A stretch of DNA of 5,350 nucleotides from Firmicutes bacterium UBA6648 (GTDB taxonomy: Bacteria > Bacillota > Clostridia > Peptostreptococcales > Anaerovoracaceae), in contig DKLE01000283.1 in NCBI GenBank assembly GCA_002455605.1, positions 1-5,350 on the forward strand, written 5' to 3'. Numbering within the stretch: position 1 is the stretch's first letter; every line of letters begins with the position of its first letter. Below the pieces are notes generated by a model. The model worked only from the letters and a program-made list of their open reading frames with translations, ran no database searches and had not been told where the DNA came from. The translations under genes and the position numbers were made by a program. This document shows, piece by piece, positions 1-5,093 of this stretch.

Positions 1-1470
1 AAAGAAATATCAGAGAAAATGGATAGACTTCCTCTTCGATACTTTGACAGTAAAAGCCATGGAGAAATATTAAGCAGAGTAACCAATGATGTGGAAACGG
101 TGAACCAGTCTTTGGCTCAGAGCATGACTCAGATGATAACCAGTACAGCAACCATTGTGGGTGTTCTGGCTATGATGATTTATCTCTGTGTTACCATGAC
201 AATAGCCGCATTGATCGTCATTCCGTTGTCTTTGGGATTGATCAAATTGGTAGTAAAATTCTCTCAGGGGCAGTTTAAAAATCAGCAGAAAGCATTAGGA
301 GAAATGAACGGGCATGTAGAAGAGATGTATACCGGACACCTTATTGTAAAGGCTTTCAATAAAGAGGAAGCTTCCGTGGCTGCTTTTAATGAAATCAATG
401 AAAAGCTATATGAGTCTGCCTGGAAATCACAATTTCTATCCGGGACAATGATGCCGCTGGTGGGTTTTGCCGGAAATCTGGCATATGTCTTTGTCTGTGT
501 GGCAGGAGGATGGCTGGCAATTAGGAACGTAGTTTCAATCGGCAATATTCAGGCTTTTATGCAGTATGTGCGTTCCTTTAATCAACCCATATCACAGATT
601 TCAAATATTGCAAATATTCTTCAATCGACTGCCGCTGCGGCAGAACGAGTTTTTGAATTCCTCGATGAAGAAGAAGAGGAAGAGCCTGTTTCGGCGGGGG
701 AAGAGGACGAGGCAGAACGAGCCTCTAATGAGAAAGACAGAAAACAGTTAGGGAAGGTCTGTTTTGAGCATGTGAAGTTTGGATATGATGAAGAACACAT
801 ATTGATTCAGGACTTCACCTTTGAAGTGAAGCCAGGGCAGAGGATTGCAATAGTAGGCCCTACAGGAGCAGGTAAAACCACTATTGTTAAGCTTCTTTTA
901 AGATTCTATGAGTTGAATGGCGGAAGAATTATAATCGACGGTAAAAATATTAAAGATTATACAAGGGCCGGCTTAAGAAAAATGTTTGGTATGGTATTGC
1001 AGGATACTTGGCTGTTTAATGGAAGTATTATGGATAATATACGTTACGGCAAGAGGGGAGCATCAGATGAAGAAGTCTGTAGAGCCGCTAAAGCGGCGCA
1101 TGTACACCATTTTATCATGACACAGCCTAAAGGCTATCAAATGGAAATTACAGAAGATGCAGACAATATTTCACAAGGCCAGAAGCAATTGCTTACTATC
1201 GCCAGAGCTTTTTTGGCAGATGCGCCTATTTTAATTCTTGATGAAGCCACCAGTTCGGTGGATACGAGGACAGAAGCACAAATCCAAAAAGCAATGACAG
1301 CACTTATGGCAAATCGAACTAGTTTTGTTATTGCTCATAGATTGTCAACCATTCGGGATGCAGATATCATCCTAGTTATTAATCACGGGGATATCGTTGA
1401 ATTTGGTTCCCATGAAGAATTGCTGAGTCAAAACGGATTCTATGCAAGCATGTACAACAGTCAATTTTAA
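1..1470 (+). CDS. ABC exporter half-transporter (fused permease and ATPase), 5'-truncated by window edge
   Basis: This is a membrane exporter subunit of the MsbA/LmrA-like type, with transmembrane and ATPase domains on one chain; such proteins work as homo- or heterodimers and export lipids, drugs or peptides. The frame is open from base 1, and the six residues before the first ATG (base 19) fit the family pattern leading into RLPLRYFD, so that ATG is internal and the true start lies upstream. 489 residues are present of a usual 580-620, so TM1 and TM2 are missing and TM3-TM6 remain. The ATPase domain is complete: Walker A GPTGAGKTT (856-882), Q-loop Gln (1000-1002), signature NISQGQ (1165-1182, variant of LSGGQ), Walker B ILILDE with the catalytic Glu (1228-1245) and H-loop His (1336-1338). 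An unusually acidic linker, with six Glu in a row, joins the two domains. Substrate is unknown. In Clostridia such genes often follow a partner half-transporter, which would lie outside the window. Confidence 0.96.
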   Translation, partial: KEISEKMDRLPLRYFDSKSHGEILSRVTNDVETVNQSLAQSMTQMITSTATIVGVLAMMIYLCVTMTIAALIVIPLSLGLIKLVVKFSQGQFKNQQKALGEMNGHVEEMYTGHLIVKAFNKEEASVAAFNEINEKLYESAWKSQFLSGTMMPLVGFAGNLAYVFVCVAGGWLAIRNVVSIGNIQAFMQYVRSFNQPISQISNIANILQSTAAAAERVFEFLDEEEEEEPVSAGEEDEAERASNEKDRKQLGKVCFEHVKFGYDEEHILIQDFTFEVKPGQRIAIVGPTGAGKTTIVKLLLRFYELNGGRIIIDGKNIKDYTRAGLRKMFGMVLQDTWLFNGSIMDNIRYGKRGASDEEVCRAAKAAHVHHFIMTQPKGYQMEITEDADNISQGQKQLLTIARAFLADAPILILDEATSSVDTRTEAQIQKAMTALMANRTSFVIAHRLSTIRDADIILVINHGDIVEFGSHEELLSQNGFYASMYNSQF

Positions 1471-1518
1471 GTATTTCATAACAAACACTCTTAAATCAGT
1501 TAAGGAGATAAATAAAGA

Positions 1519-1563
1519 ATGTTTCCTAGTAAGAAATATAGTATTTGTCCCCCTACAATGTAA
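1519..1563 (+). CDS. Possible 14-residue mini-ORF
   Basis: An AAGGAG site (1502-1507) stands 11 bases before an ATG that opens 14 codons, MFPSKKYSICPPTM, ending in TAA. The peptide has one Cys and a Pro pair and no signal sequence. It lies 48 bases after the exporter stop and could be a leader peptide, a small peptide gene, or chance. Only the RBS supports it; the spacing is slightly long and there is no homology argument. Confidence 0.2.
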   Translation: MFPSKKYSICPPTM

Positions 1564-1609
1564 ATTTTATGTTTTACTAAACGTGAAAAGTGTAGAAAAA
1601 TGTAAATTT
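1557..1609. repeat. 11-bp direct repeat AATGTAAATTT, 42-bp period
   Basis: AATGTAAATTT occurs at 1557-1567 and again at 1599-1609. The 42-bp offset is about four helical turns, so both copies would face the same side of the DNA. In such AT-rich sequence an 11-bp repeat may be chance. No protein known to me recognises it. Confidence 0.35.
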
Positions 1610-1626
1610 AAGTATATAATTTGTAA

Positions 1627-1654
1627 TTGCTTAACTTTATATCTGTACTATAAT
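1627..1654 (+). promoter_or_regulatory. Candidate orphan promoter
   Basis: TTGCTT (1627-1632), 16 bases, then a consensus TATAAT (1649-1654) form a sigma-A-like promoter with a weak -35. Expected transcription start is near 1661. It points to the Shine-Dalgarno at 1677-1682, but no normal ORF follows, so it either drives a long (about 210-base) leader for the gene at 1871 or is a remnant. Confidence 0.4.
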
Positions 1655-1664
1655 AAAGATATAA
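1637..1664. promoter_or_regulatory. 8-bp perfect dyad around the -10 box (operator candidate)
   Basis: TTATATCT (1637-1644) and AGATATAA (1657-1664) form a perfect inverted repeat with a 12-base spacer that contains TATAAT (1649-1654). Arm centres are 20 bp apart, about two helical turns, the geometry of a dimeric repressor site. The low sequence complexity means chance is possible. Confidence 0.3.
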
Positions 1665-1676
1665 CACGATAAAGAG

Positions 1677-1682
1677 AGGAGG
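1677..1682 (+). promoter_or_regulatory. Perfect Shine-Dalgarno without a usable ORF
   Basis: AGGAGG is a full match to the 16S anti-SD. No ATG or GTG lies at normal distance. The nearest canonical start is a TTG at 1697, 14 bases away, opening only 15 codons (to 1744). The site therefore looks like what is left of a decayed gene, or a ribosome-binding element in a leader RNA. Confidence 0.4.
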
Positions 1683-1828
1683 ATATAAATAAGTTATTGT
1701 TAATACGTACAAAGAATTGTGAAGCTATTTTTATAGCATTATAATTTAAGAAATCTGATAATAGTTTTATAAATATATAATAAAGATGTAAAAAATAATA
1801 TTGTATCATTAATTAAATATTTGAAGAG

Positions 1829-1834
1829 TATAAT
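1829..1834 (+). promoter_or_regulatory. Candidate -10 box for the secreted-protein gene
   Basis: A consensus TATAAT lies 36 bases before the ATG at 1871, which would give a leader of about 30 bases. No good -35 is found 16-18 bases upstream, so the call is weak in DNA this AT-rich. Confidence 0.3.
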
Positions 1835-1870
1835 TCCATTTTCAGCTTTACAATTTTTTAAGGAGAAAAA

Positions 1871-2665
1871 ATGAAAAAGTTTTTAGGAATTGGTTTATGT
1901 TTTTTGCTAACTTTATGTATGACAAATAATTCATTTGCTAATACAAAAGTTTATGAAGAAGATATTGATTTAGAAAATTATGTTGAGAGCATATTACAAG
2001 GAAAAATTAGGGTTGTTAACGAAGATCCCAATTTTAATATTTCAACTAACAATGTTGAAGCGCTTGAACAAAATGAATTTTCCAGAGCATTGGTAAATGA
2101 AGAACAAGATTCTTTTACATTAGAAAAACAAGATATTATTAAAGATGTTAGGAAAATAAATTCTGATGAAAACATTGAAACTTATAGAGCAATTGTAATT
2201 GTTGATAATACATATAACGTCAAAGCAAAGAGCTCACTAAGTGATTATAGTGAAGATATTCTTAGTGATGTTAAAGTATTTGGTGAAATAATCTATGATA
2301 AAATTAAAGTAGAATCAGGTGAATATGGATATAAAATTACTAAAGTAAGAGGGGGTTATTTAAGTACTAATGATCCACAAATGACATGCAGTAAACTTAA
2401 ATTATATAATAAATATTTTGGCCGTTTATATAACGCATACGGTGTGTTTGAAAAAAGTGATGGTTTTCAGGTAAGTAGCAGTTTTGACTATCCAACGAAG
2501 GGATCCGTCAAGAATATTGTTACAGGACAAGTATATTATGTGGATACTCAAAATGGAGGATATAATGCAGCTAGAATTTATTATACTGTAAAAAGAACGG
2601 TATCTAATTATTCAAAAGATGGTTATATAACATTAGGTTATGGGAATTTAACAGAATGGTTTTAG
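1871..2665 (+). CDS. Secreted protein of unknown function, 264 aa
   Basis: The product is predicted to be exported by Sec. Residues 1-23 form a signal peptide: KK, a hydrophobic core (FLGIGLCFLLTLCM) and a Ser-x-Ala site, with cleavage expected after SFA (residues 21-23). There is no lipobox, since Leu precedes Cys16, and no sortase motif. The mature N-terminal part (about 24-105) is acidic and polar. Residues about 106-264 are rich in Tyr, Val and Gly with alternating hydrophobic residues (VFGEIIYDKI, YGYKITKVRGGY, QVYYVDT, AARIYYTVKR), which suggests a beta-sheet domain. The mature protein has one Cys (173), so no internal disulfide. I do not recognise the family; the VFGEI..YGYKITKV..G pattern only loosely recalls uncharacterised secreted Bacillota proteins. 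The start is set by AAGGAG (1860-1865), 5 bases before the ATG. A hairpin terminator follows, so it is probably monocistronic. GC is about 30%, below its flanks. Confidence 0.9.
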   Translation: MKKFLGIGLCFLLTLCMTNNSFANTKVYEEDIDLENYVESILQGKIRVVNEDPNFNISTNNVEALEQNEFSRALVNEEQDSFTLEKQDIIKDVRKINSDENIETYRAIVIVDNTYNVKAKSSLSDYSEDILSDVKVFGEIIYDKIKVESGEYGYKITKVRGGYLSTNDPQMTCSKLKLYNKYFGRLYNAYGVFEKSDGFQVSSSFDYPTKGSVKNIVTGQVYYVDTQNGGYNAARIYYTVKRTVSNYSKDGYITLGYGNLTEWF

Positions 2666-2689
2666 ATGCAGTTTGCTAAATTAATTAAG

Positions 2690-2728
2690 TAGGGGCAGTA
2701 TATGAAACTGCCCCTATTCTGTATTATT
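2690..2728 (+). terminator. Hairpin terminator after the secreted-protein gene
   Basis: TAGGGGCAGT (2690-2699) and ACTGCCCCTA (2707-2716) pair perfectly over 10 bp around a 7-base loop, followed by a T-rich but interrupted tail (TTCTGTATTATT). It begins 25 bases after the stop at 2665. The GC-rich stem stands out in AT-rich DNA. It separates this gene from the next one. Confidence 0.8.
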
Positions 2729-2827
2729 AAGTATATGCATAGAATTATGATAATAGTTGAAAGCTGAGCAAAAATTTTTGATGTATAAGTGTGGCGAATC
2801 ACATATGTTTGAAAATAAGGAGGTAAA

Positions 2828-3253
2828 ATGAAAACAAGATATAGTAGTTATATAATAAATAAGGCAATATCTTTCATAGCGTTTTTACTCATTTATTATA
2901 TAATGGGATCCTGGGAAAATAATATAACACTCACTTTGCAGTCTAGTATTTTGGCTGTTATAACAATCGGTATGCTTGGAAATATCTTAAAAGGTATGAT
3001 AATAGGATGGTTTTTAGCCGATGATATATCGTTAAAGTTTAATAAAAAATATAATACGACAATCCTAAGTATTTTAGCACTTTTATCATTTTATAAATTC
3101 ATTTATTATTTATTGTTAATGGACAATAGTTTTGGTTACTTTTTTATAAAGGCAGCCAACTATTTTCAATGGATATTAGGCATATATATTTTTTTGCTAG
3201 TCCAATATTCCATAAAAAAGAAGAAAGAAGCACTTTCTAATAACGGATACTGA
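2828..3253 (+). CDS. Four-helix membrane protein of unknown function, 141 aa
   Basis: This is a small integral membrane protein. Hydrophobic segments lie at about residues 9-27, 37-62, 78-98 and 103-128, followed by a basic tail (KKKKEA), which suggests both ends on the cytoplasmic side. No catalytic or binding motif is evident and I do not recognise the family. The ATG is supported by AAGGAGG (2817-2823), spaced only 4 bases away, a strong but slightly close site. It follows the hairpin terminator of the secreted-protein gene by 111 bases, so it needs its own promoter; I see only weak candidates (for instance TATAAG at 2784-2789 without a matching -35). Its last 17 bases, including the TGA stop, overlap the 3' end of birA on the other strand. 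Low GC links it to the secreted-protein gene. Roles such as an immunity or accessory membrane protein are guesses without sequence support. Confidence 0.85.
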   Translation: MKTRYSSYIINKAISFIAFLLIYYIMGSWENNITLTLQSSILAVITIGMLGNILKGMIIGWFLADDISLKFNKKYNTTILSILALLSFYKFIYYLLLMDNSFGYFFIKAANYFQWILGIYIFLLVQYSIKKKKEALSNNGY

Positions 3254-4226
3254 TTTCTCCCGTATTCAAAACCTCTCGGGCACCGTCTTCATATTCCACC
3301 ATAAGACCGCCGTCATCATCGATATCTAAGGCCATGGCTGGTTTGGATTCAGACTTTTGAGCTTCCTGATTCTGCTTATAATGCTTGATCACTTCAATTT
3401 CCCTTCCCAGAATCATAGAACGTTCTTTATATTCTTTAATGAAACTTCTGTTTTCAATATCGTCATAAATGGCCATTACCTGATTGATTACTTCCGCGGC
3501 CAGTTCGTTGCGGGAGAAAGGTTCTTCAATAGCACCAGCCTTATTTCTTATGTCGTCAGGAAATCCCAATTCAGGTATCCTGCAATTAATTCCAATCCCT
3601 AGGGCAATATATTCAATGGCACCGGTTTCAAAGTCCGTAATGGCTTCCGTGAGAATACCACAAATTTTTTTATCGGCAATATATACATCATTGACCCATT
3701 TAATTTGTGATTCTGTGTTCGATACACTCTTGACAGCTCTGGCGACAGCTACGGAAGCAGCAGTCGTGATCAAGACGGATTTGGAAATATCAAAACTAGG
3801 CTTTAGAAGAATCGTAAGATAAATTCCGGAAGAGGCAGGAGAATAGAAAGAGCGGCCAAGTCTGCCTCTTCCCTTTGTTTGTTCATTTGATATGACAACC
3901 GTACCATGCTTTACTCCTTCAAGTGCCAGCCGCTTTGCTTCTAAATTGGTGGAATCTATGGTTTTATATACGTGTAGATCTAAAGAATGGGTAGTCTCCC
4001 ATAAATGAAGACGAATCCCTTGTTCTGACAAAAGATCGCTGCTTTCCATCAGAGAATAGCCTTTGTTAGTGGCCGCCATGATGGGATAACCTTCTTTGCG
4101 AAGTGCAGTAATTGCTTTCCATACCGCAGCTCGTGATACTCCCAGTGCACCGGCTAAGGCCTCTCCGGAGAAGCTTGCGCCTCTATTTTGTTCCAATGTT
4201 TTCAAAACTTCGTCTTTAACAGACAT
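3237..4226 (-). CDS. birA: Bifunctional biotin-[acetyl-CoA-carboxylase] ligase / biotin operon repressor
   Basis: BirA makes biotinyl-5'-AMP from biotin and ATP and transfers biotin to a lysine of carboxyl-carrier proteins. This is the DNA-binding (class II) form of 329 residues, close to the usual 320-330. Residues about 1-60 form a winged helix-turn-helix, with SGEALAGALGVSRAAVWKAI as the recognition part. The catalytic domain follows: DSTN (91-94), the biotinyl-AMP loop GRGRLGR (119-125), KWVND (176-180), KICGILTE (187-194) and GIGINC (210-215). The C-terminal SH3-like domain covers about 270-329. All key motifs are present, so it should be active. The start is set by AAGGAGG (4232-4238), 5 bases before the ATG. 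The gene lies 10 bases downstream of bioY, its RBS overlaps the bioY stop, and it is expected to repress its own operon through the site at 4854-4885. The gene ends in TAG and overlaps the convergent membrane-protein gene by 17 bases. Confidence 0.97.
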   Translation of the reverse strand: MSVKDEVLKTLEQNRGASFSGEALAGALGVSRAAVWKAITALRKEGYPIMAATNKGYSLMESSDLLSEQGIRLHLWETTHSLDLHVYKTIDSTNLEAKRLALEGVKHGTVVISNEQTKGRGRLGRSFYSPASSGIYLTILLKPSFDISKSVLITTAASVAVARAVKSVSNTESQIKWVNDVYIADKKICGILTEAITDFETGAIEYIALGIGINCRIPELGFPDDIRNKAGAIEEPFSRNELAAEVINQVMAIYDDIENRSFIKEYKERSMILGREIEVIKHYKQNQEAQKSESKPAMALDIDDDGGLMVEYEDGAREVLNTGEISIRY

Positions 4227-4231
4227 ATACG

Positions 4232-4238
4232 CCTCCTT
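4232..4238 (-). promoter_or_regulatory. birA ribosome binding site overlapping the bioY stop
   Basis: Read on the - strand, AAGGAGG lies 5 bases before the birA ATG and shares two bases with the bioY TAA (4237-4239). Ribosomes ending on bioY would therefore sit on the birA start signal, which implies translational coupling. Confidence 0.85.
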
Positions 4239-4773
4239 AATGCAATGCAGGGCGGAGTTTTTTGACTAAAAGAGCGCCTGCAATTATTTTAAGCACATCT
4301 CCAATTAAAAATGGGAAGACACAGGAAACCAGTGAAGCCCACAGAGGCGTGCCCGTAGAAATCATAAACCATAAAGTCCCTAGTATATAACAGGCAGAAA
4401 GCCCTAAGGCCATAGCAGCCGTATTAATATAGAGACTATTTTTTTTATTTATTTTCTCTATTATAATACCTGTAATAAAGGCCGTCAAAATATATCCGAT
4501 CAAGTACCCTCCGGTAGGGCCTACTAATTTATCTAAGCCTCCGGTATAGCCGCTGAAAACAGGAGCTCCGAAGCAGCCTAAGAGTACGTAGACAATCATG
4601 CTGACAGAACCATACTTGCTTCCCAGAAATCCGCCGGTGAGCATGACCGATAGAGTGGCAAGGGTCATAGGCACCGGAGTAAAGGGCAGAGGAATAACAA
4701 GGCCGGAAGTTACGGCAGTAATAGCTGCAAACACAGCACAGAGAATCAAATTAGTTGTTTTAGAATATCTCAT
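4237..4773 (-). CDS. bioY: Biotin transporter S component BioY
   Basis: BioY is the membrane subunit that binds and imports biotin, working with an ECF energising module (two ATPases and EcfT) usually encoded elsewhere; none is seen here. From the ATG at 4773 it has 178 residues, the normal family length, with about six membrane helices (roughly 7-28, 36-50, 55-72, 88-107, 116-138, 148-170). Family hallmarks are VPMTLATLSVMLTGGFLG (34-51), GPTGGYLIGY (85-94) and the late Asp-Lys pair in FLIGDVLK (D159, K162), known to contact biotin in the family. I chose 4773 because GAGGTG (4780-4785) stands 6 bases before it. An upstream extension to 4860 would start at the TTG of the promoter -35 box and is not credible. 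bioY is first in the operon with birA and is probably repressed by BirA when biotin is plentiful. Confidence 0.96.
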   Translation of the reverse strand: MRYSKTTNLILCAVFAAITAVTSGLVIPLPFTPVPMTLATLSVMLTGGFLGSKYGSVSMIVYVLLGCFGAPVFSGYTGGLDKLVGPTGGYLIGYILTAFITGIIIEKINKKNSLYINTAAMALGLSACYILGTLWFMISTGTPLWASLVSCVFPFLIGDVLKIIAGALLVKKLRPALH

Positions 4774-4779
4774 TGGATT

Positions 4780-4785
4780 CACCTC
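4780..4785 (-). promoter_or_regulatory. bioY ribosome binding site
   Basis: GAGGTG on the - strand, 6 bases before the ATG at 4773. It decides the start in favour of the 178-residue form over the longer open frame reaching 4860. Confidence 0.8.
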
Positions 4786-4831
4786 ATAATTTAGATTTGA
4801 ATTATAAATCATTATCAATAACATAGAAAAC

Positions 4832-4860
4832 AGTATAGAGGAAAAAAATAATAATGTCAA
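4832..4860 (-). promoter_or_regulatory. bioY-birA promoter
   Basis: Read on the - strand, TTGACA (4855-4860) is followed by a 17-base spacer and TATACT (4832-4837), a near-perfect sigma-A promoter with 11 of 12 consensus bases. Transcription should start near 4825 and give a leader of about 50 bases before the bioY ATG. The -35 lies inside the predicted BirA operator. Confidence 0.85.
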
Positions 4861-4885
4861 CTTTAATATTTGTTAAGGTTTACAA
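4854..4885. promoter_or_regulatory. Predicted BirA operator
   Basis: On the + strand, ATGTCAACT (4854-4862), 14 bases, then GGTTTACAA (4877-4885). The known BirA signal is two inverted half-sites, TTGTMAACC and GGTTKACAA, about 14-16 bases apart. The right half matches at all 9 positions and the left at 7 of 9. The site covers the -35 of the bioY promoter, the expected place for repression by BirA-biotinyl-AMP, whose gene is second in the operon. The family and site pattern are known; its use here is inferred. Confidence 0.75.
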
Positions 4886-4888
4886 TAT

Positions 4889-4918
4889 AAGAGCATACTT
4901 AAAAAAAGAAAGAGCATA
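4889..4918. repeat. 9-bp direct repeat AAGAGCATA, 21-bp period
   Basis: AAGAGCATA occurs at 4889-4897 and 4910-4918. The 21-bp period equals two helical turns. It lies between the BirA operator and the rightward gene's promoter and could be a tandem site for a regulator of either gene. A lone BirA-like half-site, AGTTTACAA, follows at 4927-4935. Confidence 0.35.
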
Positions 4919-4941
4919 ATAGGGAAGTTTACAAATTTATT

Positions 4942-4983
4942 AAAACTACTGCAAAGGCAAATTTCTTATTTCAGAGTAGTTTT
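4942..4983. terminator. Inverted repeat, possible terminator
   Basis: AAAACTACT (4942-4950) and AGTAGTTTT (4975-4983) pair over 9 bp. Within the loop, AAAT (4959-4962) can pair with ATTT (4968-4971). A run of five T (4980-4984) forms the end of the rightward strand. No gene on the + strand ends here, so it may block stray transcripts, end a short unannotated RNA, or be protein-bound. The long loop and A/T pairs at the base make it a weak terminator. Confidence 0.35.
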
Positions 4984-4996
4984 TGTCAGCAATTTA

Positions 4997-5005
4997 TGGT
5001 AAAAT
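4997..5005 (+). promoter_or_regulatory. Extended -10 promoter for the cytidylate-kinase-like gene
   Basis: TGGTAAAAT fits the extended -10 form TGnTATAAT, with one mismatch in the -10. No good -35 lies at the usual distance; TTGTCA at 4983-4988 is too close. The start would be near 5012, leaving a leader of about 80 bases before the ATG at 5094. Confidence 0.45.
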
Positions 5006-5022
5006 AAATAATTATCTAAAAT

Positions 5023-5075
5023 ATAGTAATGGACAGGCTGTAAAAACTTACAAAATCGCTGCAGCGGATTACTAT
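5023..5075 (+). promoter_or_regulatory. Foldable leader element upstream of the cytidylate-kinase-like gene
   Basis: ATAGTAAT (5023-5030) and ATTACTAT (5068-5075) form a perfect 8-bp closing stem. Inside are a hairpin TGTAA-AAAC-TTACA (5039-5052) and a 10-bp perfect palindrome CGCTGCAGCG (5057-5066). Together they could form a three-way junction ending 4 bases before the Shine-Dalgarno GGAGG (5080-5084). It matches no riboswitch class I know, and a DNA operator is an alternative. Confidence 0.4.
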
Positions 5076-5093
5076 TAGTGGAGGTGCTTATAA

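Larger units (their letters stand above)
1471..1870. other. AT-rich gene-poor gap with orphan expression signals
   Basis: About 400 bases lie between the exporter stop and the next convincing gene. Composition is extreme: the line 1741-1800 has 6 G/C in 60. I see no convincing protein gene, RNA gene or clear terminator for the exporter. Contents: an RBS plus 14-codon ORF near 1502-1563, an 11-bp direct repeat (1557-1567 and 1599-1609), a consensus -10 inside a dyad (1637-1664), a perfect Shine-Dalgarno without a usable ORF (1677-1682), a weak hairpin (1724-1737), and a -10-like box (1829-1834) before the next gene. Confidence 0.6.

Noticed and set aside
282..545. Open frame antisense to the exporter gene
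   Set aside because: Wholly inside a strongly supported coding region on the other strand, with no RBS and no recognisable product.
566..751. Open frame overlapping the exporter in another frame
   Set aside because: Shadow of the coding frame; its basic, low-complexity product arises from the Glu-rich linker read out of frame.
1442..1672. A 76-codon open frame starting inside the exporter gene
   Set aside because: It starts within the exporter's conserved C-terminus, has no RBS at its ATG, and gives a low-complexity Cys/Tyr/Lys product typical of AT-rich non-coding DNA.
1914..1943. Lipoprotein signal in the secreted protein
   Set aside because: The Cys at residue 16 is preceded by Leu, which breaks the lipobox; Ser-x-Ala at residues 21-23 fits ordinary signal peptidase cleavage.
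1..3253. A bacteriocin-like cassette of exporter, secreted protein and membrane immunity protein
   Set aside because: The secreted protein has a Sec signal and no double-Gly leader, the exporter lacks evidence of a peptidase domain (its N-terminus is outside the window), and a terminator separates the last two genes. Adjacency alone does not support it.
3357..3822. Two rightward open frames (3357-3602 and 3484-3822) inside birA
   Set aside because: Antisense to a birA with all catalytic motifs in place; no RBS or family resemblance.
4598..4789. Rightward open frame antisense to bioY
   Set aside because: Lies over conserved BioY residues and the bioY start; no independent support.
4774..4860. 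A 29-residue N-terminal extension of BioY
   Set aside because: Its first codon would be the TTG of the -35 box, upstream of the expected transcription start, and the RBS and family length both favour 4773.
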